Positions 51,617 through 59,106 of a DNA stretch of 64,000 nucleotides are shown one piece after another; position 1 is the stretch's first letter, and each line of letters starts with the position of its first letter. The stretch is from the NCBI GenBank assembly GCA_963752505.1, contig CAVVYM010000004.1, positions 62,001-126,000 of the forward strand, in the 5' to 3' direction. The position numbers and the translations under genes were made by a program. The stretch is from JACJWR01 sp963752505. Its GTDB lineage: Bacteria > Actinomycetota > Actinomycetes > S36-B12 > UBA10799. The notes under the pieces were generated by a model. That model was given only the letters and a program-made list of their open reading frames with translations. It made no database searches and was not told where the DNA came from.

Positions 51617-52271
51617 ATGAGCATTCGCACGCTTTCGACCGGGGCGCTCGCGACCGCCGGTCTGGCAGCGGTTGGAGTGCTGACCGCTGCAAGCGCCATC
51701 CCCGTGACCGTTCCTACTTCCGCGGTTCCCACCGTCAGCAGCACCGGAGTTGTTGCCGGCACCCTGAGCCCCGCGTCTTTCCAACAGTCCCTGAATGAGG
51801 CCTACGAGGCCAAGCAGGCCGCTGACCTCGCAGTGCTGCGAGAGGCTGTCGCCCAGCAGTGGCAGGAGCAGGCCGCTGCGGCCGCCGCAGCCGAGGCTGC
51901 CTGGCGCTGCTGCCGAGGCCGCCGCTGCCGAAGCCGCCGCCAGCGTACAGTCCTACAGCGCCCCGGCGCCGAGTTACTCGGCTCCGACGCAGTCCTACAG
52001 CGCGCCCGCTTCGGGTGGTTCGGGTGACGCGTCGTCGTGGGCGTCGAGTTCTGCTGCCATGGCGGTGAAGAACTGCGAGTCGGGTAACAACTACTCGACG
52101 AACACCGGTAACGGTTACTACGGTGCGTGGCAGTTCGACCTTCCGTCGTGGTTGGCCAATGGCGGTGGCGCGTATGCTGCCACGCCGGATCAGGCTCCTG
52201 CGTGGGCGCAGGACCAGGTGGCCTACAACTACTACCAGGTTGCCGGCTGGGGACCCTGGGCCTGTGGCTGA
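51617..52271 (+). CDS. secreted Rpf/transglycosylase-like protein 2, with one frameshift
   Basis: Paralogue of the preceding gene. The ATG at 51617 follows GAGGAG by six bases. The N-terminus is a signal peptide (IRTLSTGALATAGLAAVGVLTAASA), then VVAGTLSPASFQQ, which matches VVAGVLSPATFQQ of protein 1. A single KW-like unit (REAVAQQWQEQAAAA) and an Ala/Glu repeat follow. The frame breaks near 51900-51905 by one extra base in the Ala-rich stretch; beyond it the corrected frame gives the linker and full Rpf-like domain, ending WGPWACG. Corrected length is about 217 residues. Confidence 0.85.
51948..52264 (+). repeat. 317-bp perfect direct repeat, copy 2
   Basis: Exact copy of 50913-51229, with divergence resuming at the final codon (GCC in copy 1, GGC in copy 2). 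Zero differences over 317 bases implies recent duplication or gene conversion. Confidence 0.97.
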
Positions 52272-52298
52272 CCTTGCTGCATGACCCAACGTTTTCCT

Positions 52299-52337
52299 GA
52301 TGTGGGCCCCGACGACTTCCTCGTTGGGGCCCACATC
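52299..52337. terminator. terminator after Rpf-like gene 2
   Basis: A 12-bp perfect stem GATGTGGGCCCC/GGGGCCCACATC, extended inward by CGACGA/TCGTTG, lies 27 bases after the stop. It is a strong hairpin without a T-run. Confidence 0.8.
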
Positions 52338-52457
52338 CGTGTGCAGTGATAGTCGGCCGTGGATGCGCAACATCGGCCGTGACCCGTACCCTGTAGTGGC
52401 TATGGATGACGACTATCCCGGCGGTTCCCGCGGGTCCCATTGGAATCAGCTCTTGCC

Positions 52458-53927
52458 ATGCTGACGTCGGTGCTGGTCATGCTCGGCGGCTTGATCGTGG
52501 TCGTCCTCATCACGGTGGCGACCGGGTACTTCGTGGCCCAGGAATTCGCCTACATGGCGGTCGATCGTTCCCGGCTGCGAGCACTGAGTGAATCCGGCAA
52601 CTCACAGGCCACCGGCGCGTTGTCCGTCACCCAGCGCACGTCGTTCATGCTCTCCGGGGCCCAGCTCGGTATCACCGTCACGGGGCTGCTGGTCGGATAC
52701 GTCGCCGAACCACTCATCGGTCAGTCCTTGAGCACGTTGCTGGGCGGCGTCGGCATACCGCTGGCCGTGACGCTGGCGACCGGCGCGATCGTGGCCTTGC
52801 TGCTCTCCACCGTGGTGCAGATGCTGTTCGGAGAGCTCTTTCCCAAGAATTTGGCCATCGCTCGGCCCGAACCGGTCGCGTTGCGGCTGCAGCGCTCGAC
52901 TCGGCTGTATCTGAGGGCCTTCGGACCGCTTATCTGGTTCTTTGACCAGTCCTCAAACTTCGTGCTGAAACTCGTCGGAATCCAACCCGTGCACGACGTC
53001 GAGCATTCGGCCTCGGCGCGCGACCTGGAGCACATCGTGGCCGACTCGCGCGAGTCGGGCGAGTTGCCGGAGGACCTGTCGTTGATGATCGACCGCATCC
53101 TCGACTTCCCGCGGCAGGACGTTGAGCACGCCATGATCCCGCGGTCGCAGGTGGCCACAGTCGAGGACACGGACTCGATTGGCCACGTTCGGGAGTTGAT
53201 GGCGCATGGCCACACCCGGTACCCGGTCTTGACCGATGAGCCCGAGCAGATCGTCGGGGTGATTCGGCTGGTTGACATCCTCACCACCGATCTGCCGGAC
53301 GATTCACCGGTGACCGCTTTGGCGCGGCCGCCGCTCGTGCTGTCGAATCTGATGAAGCTGCCCGACGCGCTGCGGGAACTCACAACCTCACGCAGCCAGC
53401 TGGCGTGCGTCGTCGACGAGTACGGCGGCTTCGCTGGAGTCGTCACCATGGAGGACCTCGCCGAGGAGTTGGTCGGTGAGATCAGCGACGAGCACGACAC
53501 TCCCGACGATGCCCACGAGCCGAAACCCCGGGCTGAGGGCGTGTGGCTCATGGCCGGCGATGTTCACGTAGACGAGGCCGAGCGAATCCTCGACGTAGAC
53601 CTGCCGGTGGGTGACTACGAGACGATCGCGGGCATGGTCATTGCCCATTTCGGCGGCCTGCCCCAAACTGGGGCGCTCGTCGACATCGACCTCCCCCCAG
53701 ATCCCGCCTTCTTCGCCGAGGACGACCCCCCGCCGTGCGACGTCCTGCACGTGGAGGTGCTCCACGTCGACAGCTATGTGCCCTCCGAAGTCGAGGTCAC
53801 CATCACCCGGCGGCTTCCACCGATCGAGGGCGTGACCTCCGAGGACAGCCACGCCGAGCACACCTCCGATGGGCACACGCGCCGGCGCTTCCGCCACGAC
53901 GATGAGGCGGGGTGGCAGGCAACATGA
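52458..53927 (+). CDS. CNNM/CorC-type membrane protein with CBS pair (A)
   Basis: HlyC/CorC-family protein of about 489 residues, linked to divalent cation (Mg2+/Co2+) transport or export. The N-terminal DUF21/CNNM membrane domain (about 1-190) has GYFVAQEFAYMAVDRSRLRAL and LGITVTGLLVGYVAEP, then LFGELFPKNLAIARPEPVA. A CBS pair follows (about 210-335, HAMIPRSQVATVEDTDSI and LACVVDEYGGFAGVVTMEDLAEELVGEI). The C-terminal CorC/HlyC transporter-associated domain has VDEAERILDVDLPVGDYETIAGMV. ATG 52458 is chosen; an in-frame TTG at 52440 is possible. It overlaps its paralogue by four bases. Confidence 0.9.
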   Translation: MLTSVLVMLGGLIVVVLITVATGYFVAQEFAYMAVDRSRLRALSESGNSQATGALSVTQRTSFMLSGAQLGITVTGLLVGYVAEPLIGQSLSTLLGGVGIPLAVTLATGAIVALLLSTVVQMLFGELFPKNLAIARPEPVALRLQRSTRLYLRAFGPLIWFFDQSSNFVLKLVGIQPVHDVEHSASARDLEHIVADSRESGELPEDLSLMIDRILDFPRQDVEHAMIPRSQVATVEDTDSIGHVRELMAHGHTRYPVLTDEPEQIVGVIRLVDILTTDLPDDSPVTALARPPLVLSNLMKLPDALRELTTSRSQLACVVDEYGGFAGVVTMEDLAEELVGEISDEHDTPDDAHEPKPRAEGVWLMAGDVHVDEAERILDVDLPVGDYETIAGMVIAHFGGLPQTGALVDIDLPPDPAFFAEDDPPPCDVLHVEVLHVDSYVPSEVEVTITRRLPPIEGVTSEDSHAEHTSDGHTRRRFRHDDEAGWQAT

Positions 53928-54955
53928 CTGACTCCCCGTGGGTAGTGATCCCAGCCACTTTCGCGATCATCTTCGCTAGCGGTGTCTTCGTGGCCATCGA
54001 GTTCTCGTTGATGGCGGCCAAACGTCACCGCTTCGAGGATCGAGCGGCCACGAGCCGCAGCGCACGCGCGGCCCTGCGCAATGCCTCGGAGTTGACCCTG
54101 CTGCTCGCCGGCGCCCAGCTGGGCATCACCGTGTGCACGCTGGCCCTCGGCGCGCTCACCAAACCGGCTGTCCACCACTGGGTGATGCCCGCCCTCGAGG
54201 CGACCGGGATGCCCGAAGTCCTCGCGGACGTGGCGTCCTTCGTACTCGCCCTGTTCATCGTGACGTTCCTGCACTTGGTGATCGGCGAAATGGCCCCGAA
54301 GTCGTGGGCGATCGCCCATCCCGAGAAGTCAGCGATGCTGCTCTCGATTCCGATGCGCGGTTTCATGTGGCTGACTCGTCCGCTGCTGAAGGCGTTGAAC
54401 TCCGCCGCCAACCATTTGCTGCGGATGGTGGGAGTGGAGCCCGTCGACCAGCGCACCACCAGTCAAACGCCCGATGACCTGCGCCAACTGGTGCGCCACT
54501 CGGTTGACGTGGGCTCGCTGGATCCGAGTCAGTCCGAACCCATCGCAGCCGCACTGGAGATGCAGACGACCGCGGTGGGTGAACTGCTCACTCAAGTCGA
54601 CGAGAAACCCACCCACGTGGCGATCGACGCCGACGTTGCCCACGTGCGCGACGCCTCATGCGCCAGCGGTCACCTGCGCATCCTGATGGGAGCCGGGGAC
54701 CGGCTCACGCGGGTAGTGCACGTACGCGACACGCTTGAACTGCCCGACGACGCACCTGCGCTGCCGCTGTCGCGGTCGGTCTTCGTGCTCAACGAGGCCA
54801 CCCTGCTCCACGAAGCCCTCACTGCCATGCGCAAGACGCGCAATCATCTCGCGCTCGTCACCGACGACGCCGGGCGCACGCTCGGCGTGGTGACGATGGC
54901 TGACATCCTGCGGACGTTCTTCCCCGACGATCGGCGGCCGACCCAGGTGGGCTGA
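53924..54955 (+). CDS. CNNM/CorC-type membrane protein with CBS pair (B)
   Basis: Second member of the tandem pair, 343 residues. The CNNM domain (about 1-180) has SGVFVAIEFSLMAAKRHRFED, LGITVCTLALGALTKPAV and VIGEMAPKSWAIAHPEKSA. A CBS region (about 200-335) is more diverged, ending LALVTDDAGRTLGVVTMADILRTFF. Unlike protein A it lacks the C-terminal CorC-associated domain. ATG 53924 overlaps the stop of A (ATGA), so the two are probably made together and may form a heteromer, as is common for such pairs in actinobacteria. Confidence 0.9.
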   Translation: MTDSPWVVIPATFAIIFASGVFVAIEFSLMAAKRHRFEDRAATSRSARAALRNASELTLLLAGAQLGITVCTLALGALTKPAVHHWVMPALEATGMPEVLADVASFVLALFIVTFLHLVIGEMAPKSWAIAHPEKSAMLLSIPMRGFMWLTRPLLKALNSAANHLLRMVGVEPVDQRTTSQTPDDLRQLVRHSVDVGSLDPSQSEPIAAALEMQTTAVGELLTQVDEKPTHVAIDADVAHVRDASCASGHLRILMGAGDRLTRVVHVRDTLELPDDAPALPLSRSVFVLNEATLLHEALTAMRKTRNHLALVTDDAGRTLGVVTMADILRTFFPDDRRPTQVG

Positions 54956-55042
54956 CCCGCTCGCCGCCCGGCTAGCCGTGAGCCGCGGTGTGGTGGGGAG
55001 ATTGGCCCCGCTTGCGACGATGCAGAGGAGCAGTTGCGGGAC

Positions 55043-55087
55043 TTTGGGGTAGTTATGCCTCAATATGCGGGCGATACCTACCCCAAA
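55043..55087. promoter_or_regulatory. 10-bp inverted repeat upstream of tRNA-Ser
   Basis: The 268-base gap between the CNNM pair and tRNA-Ser (54956-55223) has no gene. It holds a perfect inverted repeat TTTGGGGTAG (55043-55052) and CTACCCCAAA (55078-55087) around 25 bases. It could be a terminator, an operator or part of a small RNA. Confidence 0.4.
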
Positions 55088-55223
55088 TTCATGCGAAACG
55101 CCTCGAACCCGGGAAATCGCCGCTCGAATCTCCCTCTGGGACGGCGAGACGTCGTCCCGGCCGGGTGCGGGGCGTTCCGACGCGGGCCGAACCGGTCGGG
55201 CAGTACCCTAGAGAGCGCGCTCA

Positions 55224-55314
55224 GGAGGGATGTCCGAGCGGCCTAAGGAGACGGTCTTGAAAACCGTTGTGGCGTCTTGCGTCACCGTGGGTTCGAATCC
55301 CACTCCCTCCGCCA
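55224..55314 (+). tRNA. tRNA-Ser (UGA)
   Basis: Class II tRNA of 88 bases plus encoded CCA. Acceptor GGAGGGA pairs with TCCCTCC; anticodon stem ACGGT/ACCGT flanks loop CTTGAAA (anticodon TGA); the long variable arm is TGTGGCGTCTTGCGTCAC; T-loop TTCGAAT. Confidence 0.97.
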
Positions 55315-55347
55315 GTTTCACTCGTTCCCTACTGCTGGGCGGCAGTG

Positions 55348-56421
55348 CTAGCCCACACTTCCGTTCGGCCACAGGCCGACCTGGCCGCTGGCCTGATCGA
55401 ACCCGACGTCGAAGGCGTAGAACAGGGGAGCACCGGCCAGTACCCCGTCGTAGCCGAGGTCTCCGTCGGCTCCCACGTACGCGGAGTCGGCGGGGCCGTC
55501 GCCCGGTGCCAATCGCCACACCGGGTCCTCGATTCGCTGATCGGCGAACAGCTCCACCGGCCCCTGTTCGGGGGACAGGTACTCGTCGGCAGCCGACGGA
55601 CCCGGGGCTCCCGGCAACGATGGTGGCACAACGAGGTCGGTGGAACCGGTGTCGAACGACGTCGGCAGGCAACTGCGCCGGTTCCCGGCGAGGGCCCAGC
55701 AGGCGTCGAAGTCCTGCGCCCACCCGTCGACGTCGGGGATGCCGGACTCGGCGGGAATCAGATCCCAGCTGGCCAGCGCGCCGGTGCTCGGCACGCCGGG
55801 CACGAGTTGGCCGGACGATTCATCGGCGTAGGTCACCGTGAACGATCGGAAATCCGGCAGGTAGAGCAGCGGGCTGGGGAGCGTGTAGTCACCGGTGTCA
55901 AGGTCAATGCCGAGGATTCCGTGCACGCCGGATTCCTTCGACGCCGCGGTCCCGGGTTCGCAGAAGGTGGCCTCCGGCTCGCACCTGACCTCTCTGACAA
56001 GCGCCACCGGCACCGGCGCGGGCAGGGTGATCGATCCCAGTGTGACCGGCGCGATGGCCTTGTCGCTGACGTAGGTGGTGCCGTCAACGAAAGAGATGGT
56101 TTCGTCCTCGGTCGCCGGATCGACCACGGCGTCGTCACCGACGTCCTCCCGGAAGATGCGCAGACCTGCCGACCCGGTGTCGACCAGCAAGGGCACGGGC
56201 TCACCTCCGCCAACCGAAGCCATCACAACGGGCACGGTGCCTTCGAGCAGTTCGATGGCAATGGCACCCGGAGCGACACCGGTCTCGGCAGCGGGTGCCG
56301 GATTTGTACCGGCTTCATCTTCGATGGCTTCGTCGAGTGCGCAGCCGGCCACGACGGTTGCAGCTGCCAGGATCGTGACTGGCCAACGCCAGCGGCGCCA
56401 GGAACTCACGGACCCTCGCAT
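55348..56421 (-). CDS. pepsin-like aspartic protease lipoprotein
   Basis: A 357-residue lipoprotein: the N-terminus RRWRWPVTILAAATVVAGC has a lipobox ending at Cys27. Two aspartic protease motifs are present: LLVDTGSAGLRIF near residue 79 and SFDTGSTDLVVP near residue 257. Each is followed by a hydrophobic strand, as in the two lobes of pepsin (A1-type) proteases or the related DUF3443 group. Between them lie segments typical of the fold (GVHGILGIDLDTGDYTLPSPLLYLP) and four extra Cys residues. Both catalytic Asp residues are intact. It probably acts at the outer face of the membrane. It stands alone between tRNA-Ser and the c-di-GMP genes. Confidence 0.75.
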   Translation of the reverse strand: MRGSVSSWRRWRWPVTILAAATVVAGCALDEAIEDEAGTNPAPAAETGVAPGAIAIELLEGTVPVVMASVGGGEPVPLLVDTGSAGLRIFREDVGDDAVVDPATEDETISFVDGTTYVSDKAIAPVTLGSITLPAPVPVALVREVRCEPEATFCEPGTAASKESGVHGILGIDLDTGDYTLPSPLLYLPDFRSFTVTYADESSGQLVPGVPSTGALASWDLIPAESGIPDVDGWAQDFDACWALAGNRRSCLPTSFDTGSTDLVVPPSLPGAPGPSAADEYLSPEQGPVELFADQRIEDPVWRLAPGDGPADSAYVGADGDLGYDGVLAGAPLFYAFDVGFDQASGQVGLWPNGSVG

Positions 56422-56595
56422 TCCACCTCCCTCACCGCCGCTCGTGCGCCCACCCTAGTGTCCTGCCGCCGCCCGTTGGCGGCCGGCGCACCCTAGTTGC
56501 GCCGGTAGGAGCACCGTGGTGCCCGCTTGAATCTACGAACTCCCCATCGGACATCCACCCCTCGAGTCATAGGCTAGGCCTTTGGGAGGTGACAC

Positions 56596-59106
56596 ATGGA
56601 TGAACTCGATGGCTGGGCTGGCGCGGCCGCGCTGAATCTCGGCGACCCCGCTGACATGCGGATGGTATTCGAGTCCATGCTTGACCCCTACATCGTGCTG
56701 AGCGCGGTACGGACGGACACCGGCGACATCGTCGACTTTCGCTTCGACGCGGCGAATGAGGCGGCGTGCGCCTTCCACCTCAAGAGCCGGTCCGAATTGA
56801 TCGGCACCCGGTTGCTCGCACTGCATCCGGCGGTCGCCACATCGGGGCTGCTCGAGGCCTACCGGGAGGTGGTCGAGTCGGGGCAGCCGCTGGTGCTCGA
56901 CCACTGGGCCTACCCGCAGGACGTGCTCGGCGGTGAGGTCCGTCGCTACGACGTGCGGGCCGTGAAACTGGGCGACGGTCTGGGCCAGACCTGGCGCGAT
57001 GTGACCGAACGGTTTGAGGAGCTGCAGCGCCTGGATGCGGCCAGCCAGCAGTTCCGCATCCTCGCCGAGAATGCAGCAGACGTGGTCGTTCACACCCGCG
57101 ACGGAATCGCGCTCTGGATTTCGCCGTCGATGTTCGAAGAGTTGGGGTGGGAGCCAGACGAACTCATCGGCACGAACCTTCGTGAACTGATCCACCCGGC
57201 TGATCAGAGATTGATAGCCGAAGCCCGCGAGACCACCGGGCCGGGCGAATCCAACCGCTTGCGCTACCGCATACGGCATGCGGACGGCCGATGGGTCTGG
57301 GTGCAGGTCCTGACCCGGCTCTGGGTGGGCGACGACGGCCGCGTCGACGGCGCTGTGGGCACCCTGCGCAATATCGACGCGGAGGTGGCCGCGAACGCCG
57401 AGCTGCGGCGCAGCCAAGCCCTCTACGAAGGTGTCTTCCGCGCCGTGGGCGAGGGACTCATGGTGTTGGATGCGGCTGGCATCGTGGTGCAGGTGAATAC
57501 CTCGGCCGAGCGCATTCTGGGAAGGTCGGCCGCCGAACTTGTGGGCAGTGCCTTCCACGCTGACGTGTGGCGGGCGGTTGATTCCGAGGGCGATCCGATG
57601 CGGGTGGAAGATTGGCCTAGCGACCGCGCGCTAGCCTCTGGCACGCCTGTGCGGGGCAGGCTGCTGGGACTGCCCGGGCTTGGGCCCGGCGTGCGGTGGG
57701 TGGTGATGAGCGCGGAACCGATTGATGCCGCCAGCGACCAAGCGAGTGTGGTCGTCTCGGTCACGGATGTGACCCAACTGCGCAAGGCCGAACAGGACCT
57801 CGCCGCCGAACACGATCGGCTTGAGTTGGTGCTCGCTTCGGTCGGCTTGGGCACTTGGGACTGGCGGCTACGTGAGGACGAGTTGGGATTGGATGAGGGC
57901 TGGGGGAACCTCACCGGCTATTCCAGCGACGAGGTCGAGCTCATGACCATGGCCCGCTGGCGGGCACTGATCCATCCGGAGGATCAGCGCGAAGTTGACG
58001 CTGCTGCGCAGCGCTCGATCACCGGCGCGGCATCAGTCTTCGACCTGGAGTACCGGGTGCGCCACCGGGACGGTCACTGGGTGTGGATTCGCGAACGTGG
58101 CCACGTGGTGGAGCGCGACGAGTCAGGTATCGCGACGCACATGATGGGCACCCACGAGGTCATCGACGAACTCAAGGCGGCCCAAGCAGCGCAGCGTGCA
58201 TCCGAGGCCAACTTCCGGGTGCTGGCCGAAAACGCTTCCAGCATCGTGACGCAGACCGACCGCCAGGGGCACCTCGTGTGGGTCTCGCCTTCGGTGAGGC
58301 AGTTGCTCGGCTGGGATCCCGAGGCGCTCCAGGGCCTAGGGCTCGACGATGTCGCGCATCCCGATGATCGCGAGGTGGTGCACGCGGCCTACGAGCAGGT
58401 CAGCGGCGGCGTCGAGTCGTCATTCGAGTTCCGCGCCCGGACCCCGGACGGAAGGTATCGGTGGTTCACTGTGCTGCTGCGGCCCACGTTCGACAAGGCC
58501 GGGAACATCAACGGGCGCGTGGCCGGCTGGCGCGATACGGATACCGAGCACCGCACACGGGAGGAATTGGCCCGAAGTCGCGAGCGGTTGCAGTACCTCG
58601 CCTCGCACGACGTGTTGACCGGGCTGCTCAACCGGCGCGAGTTCACCGCCGCAGCGCAGGCCGCACTGACCGCCGGCGAGCATCGCGCCGGACTGCTGTT
58701 CATCGACGTCGACGACTTCAAACCTGTCAACGACACGCACGGTCACGCCGTGGGCGATGCCATGCTTCGAGAGATCGCTGAGCGCATCGCGGCGTGCTCG
58801 GACGGCGCACCCACCGCACGGTTCGGTGGCGACGAATTTCTGATGTTGCTGCCCGACACCCGCGACGAGCAGGCCCTGCTGGCCGTCGCCCACCGCGTTC
58901 AGGCGGCCACTGCCGAGCCGACGTTGGTTGCAGGGGTGAGGGTGTCGCTTTCGGTGAGCGTCGGCGCCGCGATGTCTCGGCCCGCCGAGACCGTGGATTC
59001 GTTGATCGCCCGGGCTGATGCCGCCCTGTACGAGGCGAAGCGAGCGGGCCGGGGGCGTGCCAAGCTGCACGACGACCTGGAGATGGGACGCGTTGACGTC
59101 CCCTAG
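56596..59106 (+). CDS. multi-PAS diguanylate cyclase
   Basis: Cytoplasmic sensor of 836 residues with no membrane helix. About five PAS domains (roughly 20-135, 150-270, 280-400, 405-525 and 535-655) are recognisable by PAC-like ends such as RYRIRHADGRWVWVQ, EYRVRHRDGHWVWIRERG and RTPDGRYRWFTV. A C-terminal GGDEF domain (about 665-830) has HDVLTGLLNRREF, FIDVDDFKPVNDTHGHAVGD and an intact RFGGDEFL near residue 742. The RXXD inhibitory site is not seen before the motif. It should make c-di-GMP. It converges on a GGDEF-EAL gene, and their stops overlap by four bases. Confidence 0.92.
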   Translation: MDELDGWAGAAALNLGDPADMRMVFESMLDPYIVLSAVRTDTGDIVDFRFDAANEAACAFHLKSRSELIGTRLLALHPAVATSGLLEAYREVVESGQPLVLDHWAYPQDVLGGEVRRYDVRAVKLGDGLGQTWRDVTERFEELQRLDAASQQFRILAENAADVVVHTRDGIALWISPSMFEELGWEPDELIGTNLRELIHPADQRLIAEARETTGPGESNRLRYRIRHADGRWVWVQVLTRLWVGDDGRVDGAVGTLRNIDAEVAANAELRRSQALYEGVFRAVGEGLMVLDAAGIVVQVNTSAERILGRSAAELVGSAFHADVWRAVDSEGDPMRVEDWPSDRALASGTPVRGRLLGLPGLGPGVRWVVMSAEPIDAASDQASVVVSVTDVTQLRKAEQDLAAEHDRLELVLASVGLGTWDWRLREDELGLDEGWGNLTGYSSDEVELMTMARWRALIHPEDQREVDAAAQRSITGAASVFDLEYRVRHRDGHWVWIRERGHVVERDESGIATHMMGTHEVIDELKAAQAAQRASEANFRVLAENASSIVTQTDRQGHLVWVSPSVRQLLGWDPEALQGLGLDDVAHPDDREVVHAAYEQVSGGVESSFEFRARTPDGRYRWFTVLLRPTFDKAGNINGRVAGWRDTDTEHRTREELARSRERLQYLASHDVLTGLLNRREFTAAAQAALTAGEHRAGLLFIDVDDFKPVNDTHGHAVGDAMLREIAERIAACSDGAPTARFGGDEFLMLLPDTRDEQALLAVAHRVQAATAEPTLVAGVRVSLSVSVGAAMSRPAETVDSLIARADAALYEAKRAGRGRAKLHDDLEMGRVDVP

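Noticed and set aside
54988..55260. Short frame running into tRNA-Ser
   Set aside because: It overlaps the tRNA, is Arg/Pro/Gly-rich as expected for chance GC-rich sequence and lacks a ribosome site.
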